DNA of 64,000 bases from Uliginosibacterium sp036017065 (GTDB lineage Bacteria; Pseudomonadota; Gammaproteobacteria; Burkholderiales; Rhodocyclaceae), in NCBI RefSeq assembly GCF_036017065.1, contig NZ_JAYXHR010000002.1:496001-560000 (forward strand), given 5' to 3'. Positions 16,422-27,431 of the stretch are shown here, piece by piece (the first letter of the stretch is position 1; each line of letters starts with the position of its first letter). Made by a program: the position numbers and the translations under genes. Below the pieces are notes generated by a model. That model was not told the origin of the DNA and ran no database searches. It was given only the letters and a program-made list of their open reading frames with translations.

Positions 16422-17270
16422 ATGAAGCTACAGGAAACGTCTGTATTGGCATTCTGTGCCGCGATGTGCGCACTGATATCCGCTTGTACGACGGATCCAC
16501 GTACGCACGCGAATGCGATCGCCCAGGCAGCCGATTTGCGTCGTGAGCAGATAGCGGCCGGGGCATTTCTGCTTACGACTTATGTGCGTCTTTCTGATGT
16601 CGGCCTTCCGCTCACCGTGTACATCGAAGGTGATGGTCTGGCCTGGCAAACGCGAAATCAGCCCTCGGATGATCCGACCCCGCGCAAGCCGATGGGGTTA
16701 AGACTGGCCGCTGCCGATCGCAGTGCAAATGTCATCTACCTGGCGCGGCCGTGCCAATACACCCCACTTGGTGACAGTCCGTATTGCAACGTCACGTACT
16801 GGACCGGCAAGCGTTTTGCCCCGGAAGTCGTCGCTGCGATGGATGAGGCCATCACGCACTACATGGCTCGAATGCCCGGGCAGCGCGCGAACCTCGTCGG
16901 CTACTCCGGAGGTGCTGCAATTGCCGTCCTGCTCGCGGCCCGGCGCCATGATGTAGCGTCGTTGCGCACGGTGGCGGGCAATCTCGATCATGATGCCGTC
17001 AATCGTTTTCATCATGTCGCCCTCATGCCGGATTCGCTCAATCCTGCCGACGTTGCGACAAGCGTGGCGAACATTCCACAGATCCATTTCGCCGGCTCGG
17101 ACGACACCATCATCCCGCCGATGATCGTGCATGGTTTCGCCAGCAAAGTTGGCGCGTGCGCGCAAGACAGGGTGATCGAGGGCTTGTCGCACGAAGGCGC
17201 ATGGGATGTGCTCTGGCCGCAATTGTTGGCTTTGCGGCCCCGCTGCGCTCCGGAAGAGGCGTCGCGATGA
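16422..17270 (+). CDS. lipoprotein alpha/beta hydrolase
   Basis: This is a 282-residue predicted lipoprotein with lipobox 'ALISAC' (Cys22). The body is alpha/beta-hydrolase-like: 'LTVYIEGDGLAW' (oxyanion-strand region), 'NVIYLARPCQYTPLG' and the nucleophile elbow 'LVGYSGGAAIAVLLA' (Ser). The acid is probably Asp in 'FAGSDDTIIPP' and the base His in 'EGLSHEGAWDVLW'. Relatives appear as lipoprotein esterases of unknown substrate. It starts 7 bp after cysC, so it belongs to the same run. If the run modifies a surface polymer, this enzyme could trim acyl groups at the membrane; that is speculation. Codon use from about 11 to 17 kb looks less GC-rich than in the flanks. Confidence 0.75.
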   Translation: MKLQETSVLAFCAAMCALISACTTDPRTHANAIAQAADLRREQIAAGAFLLTTYVRLSDVGLPLTVYIEGDGLAWQTRNQPSDDPTPRKPMGLRLAAADRSANVIYLARPCQYTPLGDSPYCNVTYWTGKRFAPEVVAAMDEAITHYMARMPGQRANLVGYSGGAAIAVLLAARRHDVASLRTVAGNLDHDAVNRFHHVALMPDSLNPADVATSVANIPQIHFAGSDDTIIPPMIVHGFASKVGACAQDRVIEGLSHEGAWDVLWPQLLALRPRCAPEEASR

Positions 17271-17461
17271 CAGCATTCCGTTACAGCCGGAGTCCGGGAT
17301 TGTCCAGCTCATCCTCCCGCGTGCTCCTTGTCCTCAAGTGCTGGCCGCTTTTAGCTATCAAGGAGAAGTACATTCCTGATAGCGCGAAGGGATGCTCAGG
17401 CTGACTTCGCAGACGCGGCGGCTACGCCGCTGAGCAGGCCGCAACCGCCCTGCGCAAGCCT

Positions 17462-18094
17462 TCAGGACATCGCGGAATGGCTTGCACCCAGGCCCGCCAG
17501 CCGCTCGGAGATCCTGACCAGATCCGCCAGCGAACTGGCCTCCATCTTCCTCATGACGGAAGCACGATGAAGCTTGATGGTGATCTCGCTGAGGCCGAGC
17601 TCGTAGGCGACCTGCTTGTTGAGGCGACCCGCCGTCACCAGCTTCATGACCTGGCGCTCCCTGTCGGTCAGTGCCTGGAAGCGCTCCACGATGGCCGAGA
17701 AACCGTACTCCGCGTGGCGTCTTGCGGCATCCCGCTGCAGGGCGGAGTTCACCGCATCCAGCAGGTCCTGGTCACGGAACGGTTTCGGCAGGAAGTCTAT
17801 CGCCCCGGCCTTCATGGCCTGGACGCTCATGGAGATGTCCCCATAGCCGGTCATGAAGACCACCGGCATGTGGATGGCGTGGGAGGCGAGCTGGGACTGG
17901 AATTCGAGGCCGCTCATGCCGGGCAGGCGTACGTCGAGCAACAGGCAACTCTGGACGTCGGGTTTCGCGCTGCCGAGAAATTCGGTGCACGACTCGTAGG
18001 TTCGCGAGTCGAGATTGACCGAGCGCAGCAGGCCGGCCAGCGCCCCTCTGAGGGAGGGGTCGTCGTCAATGATGTGAACCATCGCGCATGCCAT
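17462..18094 (-). CDS. FixJ/NarL-type response regulator with LuxR DNA-binding domain
   Basis: This is a 210-residue two-domain regulator. The receiver has the acidic pair in 'VHIIDDDPS', the phospho-acceptor Asp in 'LLLDVRLPGMSG', Thr in 'VVFMTGYGD' and Lys in 'FLPKPF'. The LuxR-type HTH is 'LTDRERQVMKLVTAGRLNKQVAYELGLSEITIKLHRA' (quoted in part). The layout is FixJ-like. AGGAG lies 8 nt upstream of the ATG at 18094; a GTG at 18103 is possible. It ends a cluster on the minus strand of kinase, lone receiver and this regulator, all within 5-6 bp of each other. It is the likely binder of the palindrome at 20182-20203. Confidence 0.92.
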   Translation of the reverse strand: MACAMVHIIDDDPSLRGALAGLLRSVNLDSRTYESCTEFLGSAKPDVQSCLLLDVRLPGMSGLEFQSQLASHAIHMPVVFMTGYGDISMSVQAMKAGAIDFLPKPFRDQDLLDAVNSALQRDAARRHAEYGFSAIVERFQALTDRERQVMKLVTAGRLNKQVAYELGLSEITIKLHRASVMRKMEASSLADLVRISERLAGLGASHSAMS

Positions 18095-18099
18095 GGCAC

Positions 18100-18480
18100 T
18101 CACTCCTGGCCACGCCCTGCAGGGGCCGTGGCCTTTTCGATCCAGAACAGCAGGTCCGCCGCGTTGAAGGGCTTGGACAGGAAGCAGACCGCACCACGCG
18201 CCATGGCCCGTTGGCGCAGGGCATCTTCCGGGAACGCCGTCATGAACAGCACCGGAAGGTCGGGTTGCCGGTCCTTCAGGGTCTCCTGCAGATCCAGCCC
18301 GCTCATGCCTGGCATCTGGATGTCGGTGATCGCGGCATCGGCCTTGCGCGCCACGCCCTCGTTCAGGAAGGACTCCGCGTTCTCGTAGAGGCGGACGTCC
18401 AGCCCCGCTGAACGCAACAGGCTGGACACACCATTGCGGATGGCCCGGTCATCGTCGATTACGGCAATTATCTTTCGCAT
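18100..18480 (-). CDS. single-domain receiver (CheY/FixJ-like)
   Basis: This 126-residue receiver has no output domain: acidic pocket 'VIDDDRAI', phospho-acceptor Asp in 'AAITDIQMPGMSG', Thr in 'VLFMTAFPE' and Lys in 'FLSKPFN'. It sits between the histidine kinase (6 bp upstream) and the FixJ-type regulator (5 bp downstream), so the three are one operon. The receiver may be a phosphate sink or relay, as in other FixJ-type systems that carry a second receiver. Confidence 0.92.
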   Translation of the reverse strand: MRKIIAVIDDDRAIRNGVSSLLRSAGLDVRLYENAESFLNEGVARKADAAITDIQMPGMSGLDLQETLKDRQPDLPVLFMTAFPEDALRQRAMARGAVCFLSKPFNAADLLFWIEKATAPAGRGQE

Positions 18481-18486
18481 GCTTCT

Positions 18487-19953
18487 TCAGGGGGTGCCCA
18501 CAGGCAAGGTGATCTTGAACTCGGTGCCCACCCCGACTTCGCTTCTGACTTCGACCCATCCGCCATGTGCCTCGATGCAGGACCGCGCGATCGCGAGCCC
18601 GAGTCCCATGCCGTCGCCCTTCGTCGAGAAGAAGGGGTCGAAGATCTCTTCCAGGACTGCCGGCGGAATGCCGGGCCCGGTGTCCGTGACGGTGACGGCG
18701 GCGCCCTTGCGGTCGCGACCGGCATGGATGGTCAGGAGGCGGGGATGGCCCGATTCGCTCATGGCCTGGATGGAGTTGATGCAGAGGTTCACCAGCGCTT
18801 GCTGGATCTGGATCGGATTGCAGCGGGCCCTGATCTCGTGGTCGACCAGCAAGGTGACCGCGACGCCATGGCGGATGGCCTCGTTCTCGAACAGGACGGC
18901 GGTGTCGTTGATCAGGCTGCGCAGATCGATTTCCGACGACACGCCCTTGGCACGCGTGAAGTAGGACTTGGTGTGCGCCACGACTGTCTGCGTCCTCTCG
19001 ATGGCATTCACCGCCGCCTGTGCGGCGTCACGCGCCTCGCGAAGGTCGGGCGGATCCCGGTCGAGCCAGCGCAGGCAGGCTGCCGAGTTCGCCGCCACGG
19101 CCGCCAGGGGGGAGTTGATCTCGTGCGCCAGGGTGGCCGCCAGCGTCCCTGCCGTGACGATACGCTGCGCCCGGGACAGGTCTTCCTGGGCCTTGGCCAG
19201 CTTCTGGGCATCACGCTTGTACTCGGTGATCTCCAGCATGCTCACCATGATCTGGCGATAGCCTTCCTGGTCCGACGGAATGGCCGCCGTCACGTAGCAA
19301 TCGAAGGCCTCTCCGTCCAGCCGCCTGACGCGGTTCTCGCCGACATACACCCTGTCTTCCGAGCAGAACGCCGCCAGCCACCGGGGGAACGACGCGAAGC
19401 TGCCCGGCACGACCTCGTGCAGCTTGCCGATCAGCCGCGACGGATTGTCCGCACGCATGAGGTAGCAACCATGCAGGTTGACGTCGGTGATGAGTACCTG
19501 GGCGTGCAAGGCACGCGCTTCGTCCGGGCGGTCCCGGTACCAGCCGACGATGTCCTCGACGCCGTTCTTCCGCAGCGCCTGGATCGCCTCGGCGACCGCT
19601 GACCAGTCCTCCTGCCAGATCGATACGCCAGCCCGACCGAACATGTCCTGGTAGCGGCGTTGCATCTCCACCATGTCACGACGCATCTGCGCGTCGATCC
19701 GCCATCCCTTGATGACGAACGCGGTGGCGATCACGAAGGCGATGAGGGACAGGAGCGTGATCTCCGACCGGAAGCCATCGTGTTCGGCGAACCAGGTGGT
19801 CGACGCGCCCAGCGTCGCGAGCAGCAGCAAGGTGCAGCCAACCAGCCACACATGCTCCGGCCCCCACACCATGCGCTTCGGCATGGGCCCCAGCTGCGGC
19901 GGCTGGGCCAGGGAGTCGCTGCGAATCGCCTTCGCCAGTGGGGGATTGCTCAT
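18487..19953 (-). CDS. membrane-bound sensor histidine kinase
   Basis: This is a 488-residue kinase. Two membrane helices lie near the N-terminus ('VWLVGCTLLLLATLGASTTWF', quoted in part, and 'ITLLSLIAFVIATAFVI'), followed by a PAS-like sensor region (~100-260, 'MFGRAGVSIWQEDWSAV' to 'QIMVSMLEITEYKRD'). The phospho-acceptor His is in 'TLAHEINSPLAAV'. The ATP-binding part has the N box 'LVNLCINSIQAM', G1 'DTGPGIPP', F 'FDPFFSTK' and G2 'GMGLGLAI'. The ATG at 19953 follows GGCAGG. It is first in the operon with the lone receiver and the FixJ-type regulator. The kinase resembles those of FixL/StyS/NodV type. Stimulus unknown; the divergent genes and the MFS transporter suggest a nutrient or aromatic signal. 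Confidence 0.9.
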   Translation of the reverse strand: MSNPPLAKAIRSDSLAQPPQLGPMPKRMVWGPEHVWLVGCTLLLLATLGASTTWFAEHDGFRSEITLLSLIAFVIATAFVIKGWRIDAQMRRDMVEMQRRYQDMFGRAGVSIWQEDWSAVAEAIQALRKNGVEDIVGWYRDRPDEARALHAQVLITDVNLHGCYLMRADNPSRLIGKLHEVVPGSFASFPRWLAAFCSEDRVYVGENRVRRLDGEAFDCYVTAAIPSDQEGYRQIMVSMLEITEYKRDAQKLAKAQEDLSRAQRIVTAGTLAATLAHEINSPLAAVAANSAACLRWLDRDPPDLREARDAAQAAVNAIERTQTVVAHTKSYFTRAKGVSSEIDLRSLINDTAVLFENEAIRHGVAVTLLVDHEIRARCNPIQIQQALVNLCINSIQAMSESGHPRLLTIHAGRDRKGAAVTVTDTGPGIPPAVLEEIFDPFFSTKGDGMGLGLAIARSCIEAHGGWVEVRSEVGVGTEFKITLPVGTP

Positions 19954-20181
19954 CGAGCCTGCCGTCCTGTGGATCGTTGCAAACCAGTAGTGGGAACAGC
20001 AAGCGAGCCGCGGCCCCCTGCACACGAATGCGACGTCGGGCCTGCTTCATCATGGGAGGCCCGACCGGGCCGGACAACTATACTTTGGTTCAGCCCGGCC
20101 CCGCCTCCACCCTCGCACGTCCCCCCGCCTGATCGCAGGCTCCGCGGACGCTCTCCTCCCCCGACTCGCGTGACCCCCTCG

Positions 20182-20203
20182 CACCTATACCAACGTATAG
20201 GTG
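20182..20203. promoter_or_regulatory. perfect palindrome, likely FixJ-family operator
   Basis: CACCTATAC-N4-GTATAGGTG is a perfect 9-bp inverted repeat with a 4-bp spacer. It lies in the 452-bp gap between the divergent kinase operon (start 19953) and the hydrolase-like gene (start 20406). The 9-4-9 layout resembles the dyads bound by FixJ-family regulators such as TodT and StyR (ATAAAC-N4-GTTTAT). The neighbouring FixJ-type regulator is the obvious candidate. I see nothing else of note in the rest of the gap. Confidence 0.55.
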
Positions 20204-20405
20204 TTGTGATCTCTTGGGTGGTTGAAGCTGCAATCCGCCACGGCAATACTCCAGCAGCCGGAATGCCATCCATGCAGGAGCGCTTCCTCTCTGCGCAACC
20301 CTCGGTGTTGGCGGGATTCGCGACAGACCGGTGCAGCGGCCACGAAGCTTCATCGGTCCGGATTGATCGCACGGCTTCAGATGACAACGTTGGGGGGTGC
20401 GGACC

Positions 20406-21182
20406 ATGACGTCGGGGAACACACGGGACCATGCGGAAGGATGCGCTGGGAGTCCGGACGACGCCATGATCCATGCGCGGATCTGGCGACCGCGTGCGGC
20501 GCCCCGCGCAATCGTCGCCATCTGCCAGGTGCCCGGCCAGCGTGCGGAGCGGTGCGCCTGGCTGGCGGAGCAGCTCGCCTCCCGCAGGTTCTCCGTCTAC
20601 ACCCTGGGCCCGGCGGAGAGCGGTGAGCACGCCGTGCCCGGCCTCGCCGGAATGACTACCCATGAGCACGTGACCAACATGGCCACGCTGCTCCAGCAGG
20701 CCAAGGCCCTCGAAGGGCAGCTGCCCGTCTATCTGCTCGGTGACCGGCCCGGCGGAGCCGTGTCCAGCGTCTTCGCGCTGGACACCTTCATCAGGGGATT
20801 GAGCCATGCCTCGCCGCAGGCAGCGCCACCCCGGCGGGACGATGATGGCCCGGCGCAGACGATGGCTGCTTCGACCCCCGACCAGGACCGGTGGAAGTGC
20901 CAGTTCAGTCACGTCACCCTGCCGGTGCCGGTTGCGCGGGGCACCGGCACTCATCCGGGGCGATCACGTGGTGACGATCCGGCTGAAAAGACAGCGGTAT
21001 ATGGCGACAAGACGCTTCGCCTCTACCACGGGCTGTTCCGCGACCTGCTCGGCCCCCACGAGCAGGGCAGAACCCTTTCCGAAGTCCGGCAATGGATCGA
21101 GGAGCGGTTGCCGCTGGCCTCCGGGTCTTCGGACGAGATTACCGGCAGGCCGGGAATGGCGATCCCGCTGGGTGGCCGGTAG
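20406..21182 (+). CDS. degenerate alpha/beta-hydrolase-like protein (probable pseudoenzyme or decaying gene)
   Basis: This is a 258-residue open frame that looks like a monoacylglycerol-lipase-type hydrolase with its active site lost. The N-terminal strand 'VAICQVPGQRAERCAWLAEQLA' stands where relatives have 'HG...E'. The nucleophile elbow reads 'LLGDRPGGAVSS', with no Ser where GHSMGG is expected. The C-terminal 'LRLYHGLFRDLLGPHEQ' has Arg where the catalytic His would be. Residues ~150-200 are low-complexity and charged, with no family match, and the cap region is shortened. The frame is intact, so it is either a decaying gene or a pseudoenzyme. The ATG at 20406 is preceded by a G-rich stretch. 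It lies downstream of the FixJ-type palindrome and is convergent with the MFS gene. Confidence 0.55.
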   Translation: MTSGNTRDHAEGCAGSPDDAMIHARIWRPRAAPRAIVAICQVPGQRAERCAWLAEQLASRRFSVYTLGPAESGEHAVPGLAGMTTHEHVTNMATLLQQAKALEGQLPVYLLGDRPGGAVSSVFALDTFIRGLSHASPQAAPPRRDDDGPAQTMAASTPDQDRWKCQFSHVTLPVPVARGTGTHPGRSRGDDPAEKTAVYGDKTLRLYHGLFRDLLGPHEQGRTLSEVRQWIEERLPLASGSSDEITGRPGMAIPLGGR

Positions 21183-21190
21183 CTGATGGC

Positions 21191-22426
21191 TCAGGGATGC
21201 AGCGTCCGCAGATCCTTGCCTTTCGTCTCCGACAGCAGCAGGGCCGCGGCAATCACCATGCCGTAGGCCACCACGGCGAACAGGGCAATCGCGTTGGTGA
21301 CGCCGAAGGTAGTCGCGGCCCATCCGATCACGGCCGGTGAGAAACCCGCCAGACCGCGCCCGCAGTTGTAGCAGAAGCCATGACCGGCGCCGCGGGCCTC
21401 GGTGGGAAACAGCTCGGCCAGCGTGCTGCCGATGATGCCGTACATGCCGGTGGTGACGAAGCCGAGCGGAAGGCTGAGCAGCAGGAAGGACATGCTGGCC
21501 AGTGGAAGCTGGGCATAGACCAGCACCAGCACGATTCCGCTGAAGGCAAACAGGCCGAGCGTGATGCGACGACCGGCCCTGTCGCCCAGGCAGGCCCCGG
21601 CGACGTAGCCCAGGAACGAGCCTGCAATGAGGGCGGCAAGGTAGGGAAGGCTGCCGACCAGGGTCAGGCCCCGCTCCGCCAGCAGCACGGACGGCCACCA
21701 GGTGGCGATGCCCCAGTAGCCGCCATGCACGCCGATGGCGAGGACGGTCCCCTTCATCGTCGCCGCGAGATTCCTGCCGGAGAAGATGGCGGTCCACCGC
21801 AGCTTCGTCTGCGGGGCCCGGAACATGGCTGGTTCGACAAGGCGGCCACGCAACAGGTAGATCGCTGCCGCGGGCAGCAGCCCGACGAAGAAGAGCAGGC
21901 GCCACGCCTGTTCATGCGGCAGGAGCGACAGCATCACCGACGATGCCGCGGCGGCAATCGCCCATCCGAGCGACCAGCCGCTCTGCGCCAGCCCGACCAG
22001 CCGGCCCCTCGACCTCGCGGACGCCACCTCGCCGAGAAACACCGCGCAGACCGCGAGCTCGCCGCCAAGGCCGATCCCCTGCAGGACGCGTGCGGCGAAC
22101 AGCTGTTCGAAGTTGCTGGCCAGCCCACAGAGACAGCTTGCCGCGGCAAACCACAGGACAGTCAGCTTCATCACCCTGACGCGCCCGAATCGATCCGCGA
22201 AGTAGCCGGCACTCCAGCCACCGAGCGCGGACCCGACGAGCACGGCAGTGGCCAGCATGCCGCCCTGTGCATGGCTGAGGCCCCACAAGGCCATCAGCAC
22301 CGGAAGCACGAACGCGTACACCTGGATGCTGAGGGCATCCACGGCGATGCCACCGTACACCGTCCAGAACGCACGGCGCTCGTACCCTGTGCTGAACAGA
22401 CTCCACTGCGATCCCTGTGCTTCCAA
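21191..22426 (-). CDS. MFS transporter (organic-acid/sugar porter type)
   Basis: This is a twelve-helix major-facilitator protein of 411 residues. The loop 2-3 signature is 'GYFADRFGRVRVMK', and the helix 4-5 region is 'ARVLQGIGLGGELAV'. The equivalent second-half motif is 'ACLGDRAGRRITL', followed by 'LAELFPTEARGAGHGFCYN'. It resembles the AAHS/sialate-type aromatic or organic acid symporters. I prefer the TTG start at 22426, because GGGAGG sits 4-5 nt upstream and the protein begins just before the family homology. The frame remains open to 22543, but that extension is atypical (Pro/Ser-rich). It is convergent with the degenerate hydrolase gene and may be controlled by the nearby two-component system. 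Confidence 0.85.
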   Translation of the reverse strand: MEAQGSQWSLFSTGYERRAFWTVYGGIAVDALSIQVYAFVLPVLMALWGLSHAQGGMLATAVLVGSALGGWSAGYFADRFGRVRVMKLTVLWFAAASCLCGLASNFEQLFAARVLQGIGLGGELAVCAVFLGEVASARSRGRLVGLAQSGWSLGWAIAAAASSVMLSLLPHEQAWRLLFFVGLLPAAAIYLLRGRLVEPAMFRAPQTKLRWTAIFSGRNLAATMKGTVLAIGVHGGYWGIATWWPSVLLAERGLTLVGSLPYLAALIAGSFLGYVAGACLGDRAGRRITLGLFAFSGIVLVLVYAQLPLASMSFLLLSLPLGFVTTGMYGIIGSTLAELFPTEARGAGHGFCYNCGRGLAGFSPAVIGWAATTFGVTNAIALFAVVAYGMVIAAALLLSETKGKDLRTLHP

Positions 22427-22788
22427 GCTGCCTCCCGGGGCTGGTTTCCCTTGTTGTTGTCCTGGTGGCCAGCACGTGAAGCTCGATGCTCGGCTCTTCC
22501 GTGCTTGCCACGGCGGGAGTGTGCCTGAGCTTGTGCCGGACAAGCGGCGCAGGACGCGGATCGGTCAGCGGGGAGGGATACAACAGGAGGATTGCGGCAC
22601 CGGCGGTGCCACAGGCGCCAGTGCCTTGCCTACGGATTGCCAGAAACCGGCGAGCGGACGGCAGCACTGCGGACGTGCGGGCATGTGCCTGTCGCGACGG
22701 AGCGCGGGCCGTGAGGCGACGACTCCGCGACGACCGCGTCAGGAAAGGCCCGCGCCGACCCAGGAAACGATGCCGAGGGTGCGAGGTG
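22427..22788. other. intergenic region with no recognised feature
   Basis: About 360 bp lie between the preferred MFS start and the end of the XapX-type gene. GC content is high. The open frames crossing it show no family match. I see no terminator, palindrome or RNA gene. Confidence 0.4.
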
Positions 22789-23073
22789 TCAGGCAGACTT
22801 CGACGGCGCCACCGGCTTCGTCACGGCGCGCGCCGATTCGCCGACCGGCAGATGGCCGAAGATCGAGGGCACGCATTCGCGCCTGAGCCAGGAGACGTTG
22901 AGTGGCTCCGGCGACAGCACGCGCTTGACCAGCGGCACCGCCTGCTCGCCCAGCAGGATGCCGAGCAGGCCCACCAGCGCGATGACCGGCGGCGCGGGCG
23001 AGCGCACGTTGAGCACGCCGTAGATGACGCCGACCAGCACACCGGCGCCCAGTGACAGCAGGTACATCTTCAT
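22789..23073 (-). CDS. XapX/DUF1427-type small membrane protein
   Basis: This 94-residue protein begins with two membrane helices (MKMYLLSLGAGVLVGVIYGV and 'APPVIALVGLLGILLGEQAV'), the XapX (DUF1427) signature. A basic C-terminal tail of ~40 residues follows. Function is not known for the family, which is often found beside transporters and hydrolases. CCAGGAGATCCGTC before the ATG at 23073 gives a clear ribosome site. The gene stands alone. Confidence 0.8.
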   Translation of the reverse strand: MKMYLLSLGAGVLVGVIYGVLNVRSPAPPVIALVGLLGILLGEQAVPLVKRVLSPEPLNVSWLRRECVPSIFGHLPVGESARAVTKPVAPSKSA

Positions 23074-23252
23074 GACGGATCTCCTGGCAGACCGGGGCGC
23101 CGGATGGCGCGCGGTCGGATCGGGCGAGAGTCTGGTATCCGTCGTTGTCCGCAATGTGGCAGGGCGGTGCGCGCACATGTCAGATGCAATGCAGCCTGCT
23201 GCGGTCGCGCCTCTCGCGGGAGTACGTCTGGCGGGCGCAGGTGTGGCGGAAC

Positions 23253-26438
<3,186 letters not shown>

Positions 26439-26507
26439 TCGAAGCTCCAGCCGACGGCTACATCCCGATGGTTCATTCCCCCGCGCTGCCCGGTTCTGTC
26501 GCCGGAT

Positions 26508-27248
26508 CTAGCGCACCGTCTCCGTTCGCTCCACGAACACGTAGCCCGCGCCGCGCTCGGTGCGGATGAGTTCGCCGTACTCCTTGCCGGGGCGCAGCTT
26601 GCGCCGCAGGCGGCCGACCTGCACGTCGATGGCGCGGTCATACACTTCGTCGTTGTGCAGCCGTGACAGCTCCAGCAACTGCTCGCGGCTCAGCACGCGC
26701 TGCGGCGCCGCCAGGAAGGCGGCCAGCAGGTTGAACTCGGCATTGGTGAGCGGCACGGTGTCGCCCATCGGCGTGGTCAGCCTGCGCATGCGCACGTTGA
26801 GTTCCCAGCCTGCGAAGCGGTAGGCGCGGATGCGCGCCAGTCCGTCCGCCACCGACTCCTGTCCCCGTGTCCGGCGCAGCAGCGCACGTACCCGCGCCAG
26901 CAACTCGCGCGGCGAGAAGGGCTTGGTGAGGTAGTCGTCGGCGCCCAGCTCCAGGCCCAGCACCCGGTCGGCCTCTTCAGTCTTGCCGGTCAGCATGATG
27001 ATGGGCACGTCGGAGTCGTCGCGCAGGCGGCGGGTGATCTGCATGCCGTCCTCGCCGGGCAGGCGGATGTCGACGATCAGCAGGTCGACGTGGCGGTTGG
27101 CCAGCACGTGTTCGATGTCGCGACCGTCGGGCAGCGCGGTGACGCTGATCCCGTTGTCCTCCATGTAGTCGACGATGAGCTGACGGATCTGGGCGTCGTC
27201 GTCGATGGCGAGGATGTGGATGGGGCTGGCGGGTGATGGCAGCTTCAT
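26508..27248 (-). CDS. OmpR/PhoB-family response regulator
   Basis: This is a 246-residue regulator. The receiver (~10-125) has 'ILAIDDDAQIR', phospho-acceptor Asp in 'LLIVDIRLPGEDG', Thr in 'IIMLTGKTEE' and Lys in 'DYLTKPFSPRELL'. The winged-helix output domain (~145-240) contains 'LTNAEFNLLAAFLAAPQRVL', 'DRAIDVQVGRLRRKLRPG' and 'IRTERGAGYVF'. It resembles TorR/OmpR. It precedes the hybrid kinase gene by 69 bp and is probably co-transcribed with it. It is divergent from the RpoE/ChrR-type operon that begins at 27432. Confidence 0.93.
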   Translation of the reverse strand: MKLPSPASPIHILAIDDDAQIRQLIVDYMEDNGISVTALPDGRDIEHVLANRHVDLLIVDIRLPGEDGMQITRRLRDDSDVPIIMLTGKTEEADRVLGLELGADDYLTKPFSPRELLARVRALLRRTRGQESVADGLARIRAYRFAGWELNVRMRRLTTPMGDTVPLTNAEFNLLAAFLAAPQRVLSREQLLELSRLHNDEVYDRAIDVQVGRLRRKLRPGKEYGELIRTERGAGYVFVERTETVR

Positions 27249-27373
27249 GGGTCCATTGCCCGGGCTGGAGGGGGTTGCGACGCTGCAATGGAATCACACA
27301 TCAGGTAAGCGGTAAACGTGACCAGATGTCATCTGACACACTGCCGGCGGCCACGCCACTTTCGGCGCCCGGG

Positions 27374-27399
27374 TGATCCACGCCCGTACCGCATCCGTA
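27374..27399 (+). promoter_or_regulatory. RpoE/ChrR-type (ECF11) promoter of the methyltransferase operon
   Basis: TGATCC (27374-27379), a 16-bp spacer and CGTA (27396-27399) lie 32 bp before the ATG at 27432. The same pattern with the same spacing occurs twice more, on both strands, between the sigma-factor gene and the flavin oxidoreductase gene. It matches my recollection of ECF11 promoters. Confidence 0.8.
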
Positions 27400-27431
27400 C
27401 ACCAGGAAACACATGATGGCGGAGGGTGACG

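Noticed and set aside
17340..17385. Inverted repeat GCTATCA...TGATAGC as a terminator after the lipoprotein hydrolase
   Set aside because: The arms are only 7 bp, 17 bp apart, and no T run follows.
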